64,000 bases of DNA from Ruegeria sp. R14_0 (GTDB taxonomy: Bacteria; Pseudomonadota; Alphaproteobacteria; Rhodobacterales; Rhodobacteraceae): positions 310,001 through 374,000 of the forward strand of contig NZ_JAGHRC010000001.1 of assembly GCF_017743975.1 (NCBI RefSeq), written 5' to 3'. Positions 44,124-52,335 of this stretch are shown here, one piece after another. The notes beneath the pieces were generated by a model, which was not told the DNA's origin, searched no databases, and was given only the letters and a program-made list of their open reading frames with translations. Every line of letters begins with the position of its first letter. Positions within the stretch are counted from its first letter, which is position 1. The translations under genes and the position numbers were made by a program.

Positions 44124-44507
44124 TCAGGCTCCAATCGGGGGAATGCGGGCTGCACAGTTTTTGCGGAAATGCTCGGGGCGTTCGCGCCATTTCACCAGAC
44201 CGTCTTCGGCGGCAAGATACTTGGTGACGCCGTCAACGATGGTCTCGACATGATCGACCTCGTTCAGGTTCTCGTAGACAAAGGTCCAGCGGGATGGACC
44301 GCCGCGCAAAACAATCGAGCATCCTTGATCGCAATTGGACAGGCACTCTACCGGTTTCAACTGGATGCCTTCTGGCAGTTCTGCCTGTTCCAGAGCCTTG
44401 TGCAGCAAGGTGCCGGGCCGCTGGGCATCATCCTCGATAGGCAAGCCACGACGGCAGGTCGTACAGACCAGCAATTCGACTGGTGTGGTCTCGGTCACGT
44501 CTCTCAT
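44124..44507 (-). CDS. DUF1636 cysteine-rich protein, first gene after the riboswitch
   Basis: A 127-residue soluble protein with a thioredoxin-like 2Fe-2S ferredoxin pattern. Cys15 and Cys18 lie in LLVCTTCRRG, and Cys55, Cys59 and Cys63 in VECLSNCDQGC. This matches DUF1636, whose function is unknown. It is the first gene after the cobalamin riboswitch and lies one base from cobW, so it is made only when cobalamin is short. A role in cobalt delivery or electron transfer to the pathway is inference. The ATG lies in a GC hairpin (see the 44508-44591 entry). Confidence 0.87.
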   Translation of the reverse strand: MRDVTETTPVELLVCTTCRRGLPIEDDAQRPGTLLHKALEQAELPEGIQLKPVECLSNCDQGCSIVLRGGPSRWTFVYENLNEVDHVETIVDGVTKYLAAEDGLVKWRERPEHFRKNCAARIPPIGA

Positions 44508-44591
44508 CCCCCCAAATCCTCTTCGTGGGGGACGGGGTTTCATGCGGGCCACGTCTGTGCATGGACCCGACACCGGATCACCCCGTCCGGT
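44508..44591 (-). promoter_or_regulatory. putative riboswitch expression platform
   Basis: Directly before the DUF1636 ATG, the complement of 44508-44513 (GGGGGG) can pair with that of 44527-44531 (CCCCC), enclosing a GAGG ribosome site. Further up, 44580-44588 (ACCCCGTCC) is complementary to 44530-44538 (GGACGGGGT) over 9 bases, and 44572-44577 pairs with 44586-44591. These helices overlap and cannot all form at once. There is no T-run, so control of translation is more likely than termination. This is inference from pairing by eye. Confidence 0.5.
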
Positions 44592-44605
44592 TTCAACTTC
44601 GGGTG

Positions 44606-44766
44606 TTGGCAGGTCTCCCGGCTTGCGGATGTCAGAGCCTTTGGCCCTGTCGGATGTCCCGCCTTCCCGGCCTTTTTGGCCAGTGGCTTTGGGCACCCTC
44701 TCCGGTCACGGTCGCGGGGGCGGCTGTGCTTGACGGATCATCCGCTGGCACATTCCCTTTTCATCC
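44606..44766 (-). ncRNA. cobalamin riboswitch
   Basis: Read on the minus strand this has the ordered conserved blocks of the adenosylcobalamin aptamer: AAAGGGAATGTG at the 5' end, GCCGCCCCCGCGACCGTGA, AGCCACTGG, GGGAAGGCGGGACATC, and the B12 box AAGCCGGGAGACCTGCC (44608-44624). It lies about 100 bases upstream of the DUF1636-cobW-cobN-cobG-cobH-cobI-cobJ run and should lower its expression when the cofactor is plentiful. Confidence 0.93.
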
Positions 44767-44793
44767 ATCCGAAGATGGACACCAACGCAAGCG

Positions 44794-44822
44794 ACATGCG
44801 GCACGGGCAGGGGGGTTGTCAA
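44794..44822 (-). promoter_or_regulatory. candidate promoter of the cob operon
   Basis: On the minus strand a perfect TTGACA (44817-44822) is followed after 17 bases by GCATGT, a weak -10. It lies about 30 bases upstream of the riboswitch 5' end, the right place for its transcript start. The rest of the stretch between the riboswitch and the LysR stop shows nothing else. Confidence 0.4.
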
Positions 44823-44873
44823 GCGTGAGCCGGGGTTGGAAAGCCATGACGTCGGAAAAGCGACCAGCCAGTG

Positions 44874-45758
44874 TCAGCCAGCGGCATCCAGGGCCAGCCG
44901 ATCCCGTAGCCAAGCGCAAAACAACCCCGCCGCAGCCGACGGCTGAGCGGACCCCGGCGCTGCGATCAGGTAATGTGATTGCGCGAATGGAATCGCCGGG
45001 CCCGCGATTTGGATCGGGGCACCCTGGGCCATGGCGTTGCGTGCGAACCGCTCGACGATTGTCGCACACCCTGCGCCTGCCATCACAAGCTGCAGCGCTG
45101 CTACGGACGTATCGACCGAGTAGAGCGGCGCGTGCTCTGCCGGGGGCAATCCATGAGCTTGAAAATAGCGCGCCCAGTTGTCCTCGTACCCCAGGATGTG
45201 AATGAGTGGGCCGTCGCGCAGCGCGTGCAGGTCTGGAATAGGCGATCCGGACCTGCAGATCGGCACCAGCTTTTCGTCGGTCAACTTTTCCGAAGTCACC
45301 CCCGGCCAGTCGCCATAGCCCATTCGTATTTCAACATCCACATCCTTGGGGGCGATCGTGTCGTTCCAAATATGTGACACAAGGCGCACGGGAATGTCCG
45401 GGTGCCGGGTCACGAAATCCGGCAATTCAGCCGCAATCCAATATGTCGCTGTGGAAATCGCGGCCCTCACCGTCAGGGATTGGCGCGACGCCGGGCCGAA
45501 CAAGCTGTTGGTGGACAGGGCAATGTCACCCAATGCGCGCCGCACGGTTAGGGCATAGGATTGGCCCAGTTCGGTCAGCTCCAGCCGCCGCGCGTTTCGG
45601 GTAAAAAGCTTTTGGCCCAAATCTGCCTCAAGTGATCGGATGTGCAGTGACACCGCGGTCTGGGTCAGGCCAAGCTCTTTCGCCGTCGTTGTGAAATTCA
45701 AATGCCGCGCGGCTGATTCAAAGCTGCGCAGCCATGCGGGGTTGGGAAGTCGATCCAT
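44874..45758 (-). CDS. LysR-family transcriptional regulator (GcvA-like)
   Basis: A 294-residue LysR protein. The N-terminal winged helix-turn-helix is FESAARHLNFTTTAKELGLTQTAVSLHIRSLEADLGQKLF (about residues 14-53). The rest is a periplasmic-binding-type effector domain. The PNPAWLRSFESAARHLNF opening is typical of the GcvA/AmpR-like branch. It faces the NAD-dependent dehydrogenase gene across 108 bases containing a clear dyad, so it most likely controls that gene and itself. Confidence 0.88.
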   Translation of the reverse strand: MDRLPNPAWLRSFESAARHLNFTTTAKELGLTQTAVSLHIRSLEADLGQKLFTRNARRLELTELGQSYALTVRRALGDIALSTNSLFGPASRQSLTVRAAISTATYWIAAELPDFVTRHPDIPVRLVSHIWNDTIAPKDVDVEIRMGYGDWPGVTSEKLTDEKLVPICRSGSPIPDLHALRDGPLIHILGYEDNWARYFQAHGLPPAEHAPLYSVDTSVAALQLVMAGAGCATIVERFARNAMAQGAPIQIAGPAIPFAQSHYLIAAPGSAQPSAAAGLFCAWLRDRLALDAAG

Positions 45759-45763
45759 CTATC

Positions 45764-45779
45764 ACCAAGAATTTTTGGT
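45764..45779. promoter_or_regulatory. dyad between LysR gene and divergent dehydrogenase
   Basis: ACCAAGAATTTTTGGT is an inverted repeat with ACCAA at 45764-45768 and TTGGT at 45775-45779. It lies 6 bases upstream of the LysR start codon. LysR proteins bind such T-N11-A-type dyads between divergent genes; assignment is by position. Confidence 0.5.
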
Positions 45780-45866
45780 CATTATCTTGATTATTATTCG
45801 TTTCGCTTTTGAAAAGGCAATGTGGATACTTGCGGCCAAATCAATGCACAACTGCCGGAGGGTATT

Positions 45867-46823
45867 ATGAAAGTTGGCTTTATCGGGTTGGGAAATGTCG
45901 GAGCAAAGCTCTCAGGGTCGCTGCTGCGCAACGGGGTTGATCTGACAGTGCATGACCTGAACCCGGATCTTGTGCAGGACTTCGTAGCCAAGGGCGCAAA
46001 GGCGGCCGAGAACCCGGCGCAGATCATGCGGGATTGCGATGCGGTCATCACCTGCCTGCCTTCCCCAGCGGCGTCGGACGCCGTGATGCAAGAGATGCTG
46101 TCCGAGGTCGGGCCGGGCAAAATCTGGATGGAGATGTCGACGACCGACGAAGCCGAGGTCAAACGACTGGGCGCAATGGTGATTGAACGTGGCGGTGCCG
46201 CGGTGGATTGCCCGGTCTCTGGCGGCTGCCACCGGGCTGCGACGGGAAATATCTCGATCTTTGCCGGCTGTGATCGGCAGACCTTTGACCAGATATTGCC
46301 GTTTCTGACCACGATGGGGCGGCGCATCTTGCATACGGGTGAACTGGGTTCCGCTTCGGTTCTGAAGGTTTTGACGAACTACCTGGCCACCGCAAATCTG
46401 ATCACCTGCGCCGAAGCACTGGTGACGGCCAAGGCTGCCGGGATGGACCTGAACACGACCTATGAGGCGATCAAAATCTCATCTGGCACGTCCTTTGTTC
46501 ACGAAACGGAAAGTCAGGTCATTCTGAATGGCTCGCGCGATATCTCGTTTACAATGGACCTTGTGAAGAAGGATATCGGCCTGTTCCAGGACGTCGCCAA
46601 CCGCGCGGGTGTGCCCTTGGAAATCAACCCGGTGATGATCAAGATTTTCGAAGATGGCATCGCACGCTTTGGCGAACGCGAACTGTCCCCCAATATCATC
46701 CGACGTCTGGAAGAGGCTACAGGCCTGGATATCCGCGCGCCGGGCTTTCCGCCGGAAATGCAGGACGACGAACCCGAAGAAGCCGGATACGAAGTCGTCC
46801 CGCAGGGACGTGAGGCCGTGTGA
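45867..46823 (+). CDS. NAD(P)-dependent 3-hydroxyacid dehydrogenase family
   Basis: A 318-residue beta-hydroxyacid dehydrogenase of the 3-hydroxyisobutyrate/tartronate-semialdehyde reductase group. It has the nucleotide motif GFIGLGNVGAKLSGSL at the N-terminus, the DCPVSGGCHRAATGNISIFAG substrate box (about residue 115-135) and the catalytic Lys region VLKVLTNYLATAN. The C-terminal tail (DDEPEEAGYEVVPQ) is acidic and longer than usual. Start chosen for GGAGGG 8 bases before the ATG. The divergent LysR gene is the likely regulator. The exact substrate cannot be told. Confidence 0.87.
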   Translation: MKVGFIGLGNVGAKLSGSLLRNGVDLTVHDLNPDLVQDFVAKGAKAAENPAQIMRDCDAVITCLPSPAASDAVMQEMLSEVGPGKIWMEMSTTDEAEVKRLGAMVIERGGAAVDCPVSGGCHRAATGNISIFAGCDRQTFDQILPFLTTMGRRILHTGELGSASVLKVLTNYLATANLITCAEALVTAKAAGMDLNTTYEAIKISSGTSFVHETESQVILNGSRDISFTMDLVKKDIGLFQDVANRAGVPLEINPVMIKIFEDGIARFGERELSPNIIRRLEEATGLDIRAPGFPPEMQDDEPEEAGYEVVPQGREAV

Positions 46824-46866
46824 CGCACGAAAGTACCGGGTCGGGTGATGGGATTCTGATAGAGAG

Positions 46867-46940
46867 TGGAGGCGAGTACCGGAATCGAACCGGTGTACAC
46901 GGATTTGCAATCCGCTGCGTCACCACTCCGCCAACTCGCC
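46867..46940 (-). tRNA. tRNA-Cys (GCA)
   Basis: The minus strand folds as a 74-base tRNA with an encoded CCA. The acceptor GGCGAGT pairs with ACTCGCC, the anticodon loop is TTGCAAA with anticodon GCA, and the T arm is CCGGTTCGATTCCGG. The discriminator base is T (U in RNA), as expected for Cys. Confidence 0.96.
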
Positions 46941-47155
46941 TTTTCAAGTAAAATCAAATACTTGCTGTGGTGTGACAGGCGTTTTAGCAGCTTTCTGCAG
47001 GGGCGTCCAGAGGGGGGAGTGCGAAATTCAGGGTCAGTTGTCAACTCGGGCTTAGGTTGCGACGTTGTATCCTGAGATGATTGAAAAGTTTCCGCATCAG
47101 GGCCGTTGCCGGTTTTTCAAGGATGTGGCAAAACCTGATCACCCAAGGGAACAGA

Positions 47156-47821
47156 ATGAGCGATCCAATGACAGATTTCGCAGCCCGCCGCCGAACGATG
47201 GTCGATACACAGATACGGCCTTCTGACGTCACCAAATTTCCGATCATTGACGCGATGCTGACCGTCAAACGCGAGAACTTCGTGCCGGACGCGCAGCGTG
47301 AGGCGGCTTATGTCGAAGGCGTTCTGGATCTGGGTGACGGGCGCTGTATGCTCGAGCCGCGGACGTTGGCTAAGATGTTGGATATATTGAACATCTCGAA
47401 CGATGAGGCGGTTTTGGATATCGCCCCGGCCTTGGGTTATTCGACCGCCGTCACCGCGCGTATGGCGCAGTTGGTTGTTGCCGTCGAACAGGACGAAAGC
47501 CTGGCAGCCGAAGCGCAGAATGTCCTTATGGAAGCTGAAGCGGACAACGCGATTGTCCATGTAGGTCCGTTCGAAGAGGGTGCGGCAGAGCATGGGCCAT
47601 ATGACGTCATCATGATCCAGGGCGGGGTCGAGCAGGTGCCAGAGGCGCTGATTGCGCAACTTAAGGAGCATGGGCGCATTGCCTGCCTGTTTGTCGACGG
47701 TGCGCTTGGAACGGTGCGCATCGGCCACAAATCCGGTGATCGCGTAACATGGCGGGACGCATTTAACGCCAATGCACCGATTTTAAACGCATTTTCCGCA
47801 AACCGTGTATTTTCGCTATAG
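47156..47821 (+). CDS. protein-L-isoaspartate O-methyltransferase family protein, divergent
   Basis: A 221-residue Pcm-like Rossmann methyltransferase. The start MTDFAARRRTMVDTQIRPSD and the REAAYVEGVLDLGDGRCMLEPRTLAKML block match the tolC-linked Pcm group of alphaproteobacteria. In SAM motif I the usual glycine-rich loop reads LDIAPALGYSTAV: most conserved glycines are replaced by APAL, so SAM binding may be weak or lost. It precedes tolC by 95 bases. Start 47156 preferred for GGGA upstream. Methyltransferase activity should not be assumed. Confidence 0.78.
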   Translation: MSDPMTDFAARRRTMVDTQIRPSDVTKFPIIDAMLTVKRENFVPDAQREAAYVEGVLDLGDGRCMLEPRTLAKMLDILNISNDEAVLDIAPALGYSTAVTARMAQLVVAVEQDESLAAEAQNVLMEAEADNAIVHVGPFEEGAAEHGPYDVIMIQGGVEQVPEALIAQLKEHGRIACLFVDGALGTVRIGHKSGDRVTWRDAFNANAPILNAFSANRVFSL

Positions 47822-47916
47822 TTTGACGGCAGTTTGCGCTGCTGCCTTGATTAGTTGAACATAAACACGCAAACTGTCGGCAGGGCAGCGTAATTTTGAT
47901 TTGAGAGGATTTCGTT

Positions 47917-49335
47917 ATGAGTTCTATGGCGGGAGGAAAGCTGGTCAGGGCGCTGGCACTGACTGCAGGGGTCGCACTTAGTTTTGTACCGGGTCGTGCC
48001 GCTTGGGCCGACAACATTACCGACGCCTTCATCGGCGCGTATAACACCAGTGGTTTGCTAGAGCAGAACCGGGCATTGCTGCGGGCAGCGGACGAAGACG
48101 TCGCAATCGCACTTTCGGCGCTGCGACCGATCATCAACTGGACGGTGGCAATCAGCAGCAACTACAACCGACGTAACATCAGCGATACTGTGACACGTAC
48201 GGAACCAAACAACTTTTTCACGGGCCTGACACTGAGCCAGCTCCTGTATGACGGCGGCGCGGCGGTGCTGGGCAAGCAATCCGCGCAGGAAACGGTGCTG
48301 TCGACACGGCAAACCCTGCTGGACATTGAACAACAGGTGCTGTTCCGCGGCGCAAATGCATATCTTGAGGTTCTTCTTCAGGAAGAAACCGTACAGATTC
48401 GTCTGAACAACGTCGACGTGTCGGCCGAAGAACTGCGCGCGTCGCAGGACAGGTTTGACGTGGGCGAGGTGACACGGACTGACGTCGCACTGTCGCAAGC
48501 CCAGCTTGCAAGCTCGCAGGCCGATCTGGCTGTCGCACGGGGTAACCTGGACACTGCGCAGGCAGAATACGTGAATGCCGTTGGCAAATCACCGGGCCGC
48601 ACGGCGGGACAGCCGAGCCTGCCGAACCTGCCAAGCTCGGAAGCGCAGGCCGTCAGCCTCGCACAGCGCAATCACCCGGCCATCCTGTCGGCGCAGCATC
48701 AGGTGCGCGCATTTGATCTGATCGTTGCGCAGCAGCGCGCCAACCTTGGGCCAAACGTCAGCCTGAACGCTGATGCGGGCATCACGGAAACCTATGACAA
48801 CGACGACAACATCGAAGATGCAACCGTCTCGCTGAACTTCAACCAGCCGATCTATGCCGGTGGCCGTCTGGCGGCGAACGTGCGTCGGGCAATGGCGACA
48901 CGGGACGCATCGCGGGCCAACCTGTTGAACGTGCAGAAAGACATTACGCAGGGTGTGACCGAGGCGTATGCCCGATTCCAAGCAGCAACAGCCAGCTTGC
49001 GGGCGTCGACCGAACGGGTGCGGGCATCGCAGGTCGCGTTTGACGGTATCCGCGAAGAGGCCACGCTGGGCGCTCGGACCACGCTGGACGTTCTGAATGC
49101 ACAGCAGGATTTGCTGGACGCGCAGTTGGCACAAGTTGCCTCGCGCATCGAGCGGTCGCGCGCCGCCTATCAGCTGCTGCAGGCACAAGGTTTGCTGACA
49201 GCTGAACGTCTGGGGCTGGCCGTTCAGATCTATGACCCGACGCTGTACTACAACCTGGTCAAGAAAGCGCCAGCTCAGGTCAGCAGACAAAGCCGGGACC
49301 TGGATCGCGTTCTCAAAGCGTTGCGCCGCGACTAA
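47917..49335 (+). CDS. tolC: TolC-family outer-membrane channel protein
   Basis: A 472-residue outer-membrane protein with a signal peptide (cleavage after AWA, about residue 31). It has two repeats of long amphipathic helices, typical of the TolC trimer that forms the exit duct for type I secretion and RND or MFS pumps. Family boxes include LSQLLYDGGAAVLGKQSAQETVLS, RFDVGEVTRTDVALSQAQLA and GARTTLDVLNAQQDLLDAQ. GAGAGGA lies before the ATG. The upstream 95 bases hold a 9-base inverted repeat. No inner-membrane partner is nearby, so it probably serves several pumps. Confidence 0.93.
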   Translation: MSSMAGGKLVRALALTAGVALSFVPGRAAWADNITDAFIGAYNTSGLLEQNRALLRAADEDVAIALSALRPIINWTVAISSNYNRRNISDTVTRTEPNNFFTGLTLSQLLYDGGAAVLGKQSAQETVLSTRQTLLDIEQQVLFRGANAYLEVLLQEETVQIRLNNVDVSAEELRASQDRFDVGEVTRTDVALSQAQLASSQADLAVARGNLDTAQAEYVNAVGKSPGRTAGQPSLPNLPSSEAQAVSLAQRNHPAILSAQHQVRAFDLIVAQQRANLGPNVSLNADAGITETYDNDDNIEDATVSLNFNQPIYAGGRLAANVRRAMATRDASRANLLNVQKDITQGVTEAYARFQAATASLRASTERVRASQVAFDGIREEATLGARTTLDVLNAQQDLLDAQLAQVASRIERSRAAYQLLQAQGLLTAERLGLAVQIYDPTLYYNLVKKAPAQVSRQSRDLDRVLKALRRD

Positions 49336-49409
49336 GGGCCAATACTACCTGTTGTGACGCCCGGTTTGTTTGGCTACACTCAATCCTGAGGATAGAGCGG
49401 TAGAGAACA

Positions 49410-50177
49410 ATGACGGATAAAGTCGTGAACGGCAGAGTAGAGGACGTGTTGTCCTCGATCAAACGGCTGGTCGGTGAAAAAGGTCAGAACAGCACCGACG
49501 TTATGCCACCGTCAATCGCCCGCAAGCCCGGGCGATTGGTCCTGACCGAGGCGCTGCGCGTTGGTGGAACCTCGAGCATTCAGGACGGGCCGGAAGACGA
49601 GGCCGAAGCTGAACAAACCTATACTGCTGATGCGTCGGTCAAGCCGATGCTGTTGCGCGCCTGCGATATCGTGAATCGCGAAGACCCGGCCAACAAAGAA
49701 CAGGCCGCGTCAGAGCCGCCCAAGGACGCAACCAACAGTCTGAGCGCAAAGATCGAGGCGCTTGAGGCCGCGATCGCCCGCACCGAAGATCAGTGGGAGC
49801 CGGACGGCGACAGCGAAGACGAGTATTCCGGTACTCCGGCCAAAGCACTTGAATTCAGTGCACGCAACGAGTTCGCGGATACTGAGGTTACGAAGGCCGA
49901 GCCGCCAAAGACAGAAGCCAAAGAGGCTGTGGCGACGACCAAGGCAACCTTTGTTCGTGATCCCGAGGTGACGAATGCTACGCCCGCACACCCCGTCGAG
50001 GAAACGGCGGAAGAAAGCGCAATGGCGGATATCGGCGAAGACGCGCTGCGCAAGCTGATTGCTGAGGTTGTACGCGAAGAGTTGCAGGGTGTGTTGGGTG
50101 AACGCATCACCCGCAACGTCCGTAAGATGGTCCGGCGTGAGATCTACAAAGCTCTGGCGGAAAAGAACCTCGAGTAA
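49410..50177 (+). CDS. acidic protein with PopZ/DUF2497-like C-terminus
   Basis: A 255-residue protein with a short conserved N-terminal helix (VEDVLSSIKRLVGEKG), a long acidic, Ala/Glu/Thr-rich disordered centre, and a helical C-terminus (EDALRKLIAEVVREELQGVL.. and ITRNVRKMVRREIYKAL). This architecture and the place after pcm-tolC resemble PopZ, the polar organising protein of Caulobacter, also encoded beside tolC. The C-terminal helices are shortened relative to PopZ as I recall it, so orthology is a proposal. The following gene, cobQ, converges with 3 bases between. Confidence 0.6.
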   Translation: MTDKVVNGRVEDVLSSIKRLVGEKGQNSTDVMPPSIARKPGRLVLTEALRVGGTSSIQDGPEDEAEAEQTYTADASVKPMLLRACDIVNREDPANKEQAASEPPKDATNSLSAKIEALEAAIARTEDQWEPDGDSEDEYSGTPAKALEFSARNEFADTEVTKAEPPKTEAKEAVATTKATFVRDPEVTNATPAHPVEETAEESAMADIGEDALRKLIAEVVREELQGVLGERITRNVRKMVRREIYKALAEKNLE

Positions 50178-50180
50178 CGA

Positions 50181-51638
50181 TCAGGCCCGTTTCGGCTGTT
50201 CAGCAAGCGCAAGCAGGTGGTCCAGATCCATAGTCCGTTCAAGGTGGTCCGCCAAGGCATCCAGCGTATCTTCAACTCCGTCTTCGTAGGACAGATTTGA
50301 CTGCACACCCAGCTGCGACAGGTACGAGGCGCGGAACGTATCCGAACTGAAGATACCGTGTAGGTAACTGCCGCGGATACGGCCCGAGGCGTTCACAGCG
50401 CCTTCTGGCCGTCCGTCGACCTCCAGCCAAGCACGGGCGCAATCAGGCCCTTCGGTGCGGCCCATGTGGATTTCATAGCCGGACACCGGCTCACCCCCGT
50501 CAAGGGCGCGGGCCGAGGTCAGTTTCACCTGTTTCTGACCGGCCATCACGGTCTCGACATCCAGCAGGCCCAGCCCTTCGACGGTGCCCGGTCGTCCATC
50601 GACGCCATCCGGGTCCGCGATGGTCTTGCCCAGCATTTGATACCCGCCACACAAGCCCAGCACGTGCCCCCCTCGGCGGACATGCGCGTAAATGTCAACG
50701 TCCCAGCCTTGTGCCCGGAAATAGGCCAGATCCCCGATCGTGGACTTGCTGCCGGGCAGCAGAACCAGATCCGCGTCGCCGGGCAGGGCGCGACCGGCCG
50801 GGACGATCTCGACGCTGACACCGGGTTCGGCGGACAGCGGATCGAGGTCATCGAAATTGGCCATACGCTCCAGCTGCGGCACGACCACCTTGCAGGCCCC
50901 GCCCGAGTGAGAGCGGATATCCATCATGTCCTCGGCGGGCAATTTCCACGCGTCGTGGAACCACGGGACAACGCCCAGACACGGCCATCCGGTGCGTTCG
51001 GCGATGTCGTCGCGGCCTTCATCAAACAAGGATACGTCGCCCTTGAACCGGTTGACGGCAAATCCCCGGATCATCTTCAGGTCCTCCGCATCCAGAACCG
51101 CCTGAGTTCCGACGATCTGCGCAATCACACCGCCGCGGTGAATGTCGCCGACCAGAATGACCGGCACACCAGCGGCGCAGGCAAATCCCATATTGGCAAT
51201 GTCGCCCTTGCGCAGGTTGGTTTCGGCCGGGCTGCCAGCGCCTTCGATCAGAACCAGATCAGCGTCGCTGCACAGACGGTTAAAGCTTTCCAGCGCAGCG
51301 CCCAGCAGTTTGGATTTGTCTTTGCGATAATCCCCGGCCTTCATGGTACCCGCGCGCTGGCCCTGCACGATGATCTGGGCACCCGTATCGGTTTCCGGCT
51401 TCAAGAGGATCGGGTTCATGTCCGTATGGGTCGCGCGCCGGGCCGCACGCGCCTGCAAAGCCTGCGCGCGGCCGATCTCGCCGCCGTTTTCGGAGACGGC
51501 AGCGTTGTTCGACATGTTCTGCGGTTTGAACGGCGCAACGCGCAACCCGCGCCGAGTAAAGGCCCGCGCCAGACCGGCCACAAGAACCGATTTCCCGACA
51601 TTGCTGCCGGTGCCCTGAATCATGATGGACCGAACCAT
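50181..51638 (-). CDS. cobQ: cobyric acid synthase
   Basis: A 485-residue glutamine amidotransferase that amidates side chains b, d, e and g of adenosylcobyrinate a,c-diamide. The N-terminal synthetase domain has [22 protein letters not shown] and [12 protein letters not shown]. The C-terminal GATase domain has the Cys in [12 protein letters not shown] and a late His in [11 protein letters not shown]. Start 51638 gives the normal length. It lies about 5.4 kb from the main cob cluster, and no riboswitch precedes it: only 60 bases separate it from the divergent YdjM-like gene. Confidence 0.94.
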   Translation of the reverse strand: MVRSIMIQGTGSNVGKSVLVAGLARAFTRRGLRVAPFKPQNMSNNAAVSENGGEIGRAQALQARAARRATHTDMNPILLKPETDTGAQIIVQGQRAGTMKAGDYRKDKSKLLGAALESFNRLCSDADLVLIEGAGSPAETNLRKGDIANMGFACAAGVPVILVGDIHRGGVIAQIVGTQAVLDAEDLKMIRGFAVNRFKGDVSLFDEGRDDIAERTGWPCLGVVPWFHDAWKLPAEDMMDIRSHSGGACKVVVPQLERMANFDDLDPLSAEPGVSVEIVPAGRALPGDADLVLLPGSKSTIGDLAYFRAQGWDVDIYAHVRRGGHVLGLCGGYQMLGKTIADPDGVDGRPGTVEGLGLLDVETVMAGQKQVKLTSARALDGGEPVSGYEIHMGRTEGPDCARAWLEVDGRPEGAVNASGRIRGSYLHGIFSSDTFRASYLSQLGVQSNLSYEDGVEDTLDALADHLERTMDLDHLLALAEQPKRA

Positions 51639-51698
51639 GGCCTGTCTCCTATGCTCTGGCGCAGATGACCTGATTTGCAGGCAAAGGAAAAGCCCCAG

Positions 51699-52268
51699 TT
51701 GAATACGCCCGCGCATCTTTTGATCGGAGCCGCCGCCTTTGCCCGTCCGCCCCATGGGCGTGTCCTGTGGGCGGCCCTGTTGGGCTCATTGTTGCCAGAC
51801 CTGTCGCTGTATGTGATGGCGGGCACTTCGCTGTATGTGCTGGGAATTCCGCCAAGCGTTGTTTTCGACCAGCTCTACTTTTCTGATAGTTGGCAGACAG
51901 TGTTTGCGATCGACAATTCCTTTATCATATGGGGCACAGCCCTTTTGGTCGGAATGTGGAGAGGGTGGCAGGTTCTGATCGTCGCGGCGTCTGCGGGTTT
52001 GCTGCATTTGACGATGGATTTCCTGCTGCATGCCGGGGATGGGCGTCCTCAATTCTGGCCGATCAGTGATTGGGTGTTTCGCAGCCCGGTCAGCTATTGG
52101 GACAGCAACCACCATGCCCTTTGGGTCGCACCTGTGTCTGCTGCGGCTTGTGTTGCGTGTTACGTGGTGTTGTGGAGGCGTGGAATGCCAGCCTGGGCTA
52201 AAGCGTTTTTTGCCGTGCTTTTGATGGCCGAGCTGTGGGTCGCGCGACAATGGTTTTTATTCTTTTGA
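51699..52268 (+). CDS. membrane protein, YdjM/DUF457-like
   Basis: A 189-residue protein with four or five membrane segments and conserved Asp and His near helix ends: [39 protein letters not shown] and DSNHHALWV. This pattern matches the YdjM-type membrane-bound metal-dependent hydrolases. The start is a TTG at 51699, chosen because the family begins at NTPAHL; another TTG lies 24 bases upstream. In related genomes such a gene beside cobQ has been labelled a cobalamin protein, but nothing in it shows this. Confidence 0.75.
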   Translation: MNTPAHLLIGAAAFARPPHGRVLWAALLGSLLPDLSLYVMAGTSLYVLGIPPSVVFDQLYFSDSWQTVFAIDNSFIIWGTALLVGMWRGWQVLIVAASAGLLHLTMDFLLHAGDGRPQFWPISDWVFRSPVSYWDSNHHALWVAPVSAAACVACYVVLWRRGMPAWAKAFFAVLLMAELWVARQWFLFF

Positions 52269-52281
52269 CACCGGACAAAAG

Positions 52282-52315
52282 AAAAACGCGCCCCAAATAT
52301 GGGAGCGCGCTTTTT
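52282..52315. terminator. bidirectional terminator
   Basis: AAAAA then a GC stem (ACGCGCCCC ... GGGAGCGCGC, loop AAATAT, one bulge) then TTTTT. It lies between the convergent YdjM-like gene and the gene ending at 52336. Confidence 0.75.
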
Positions 52316-52335
52316 CATAGGAAAGTCGCCTTGGA

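Noticed and set aside
43875..44828. 317-codon plus-strand open frame running over the riboswitch
   Set aside because: The region is explained by cobW, DUF1636 and a structured cobalamin riboswitch on the minus strand.
50466..51668. 400-codon plus-strand open frame opposite cobQ
   Set aside because: It is antisense to cobQ throughout and has no motif or ribosome site.
51639..51698. Possible second cobalamin riboswitch for cobQ
   Set aside because: Only 60 bases separate cobQ from its divergent neighbour and no B12 box is present.
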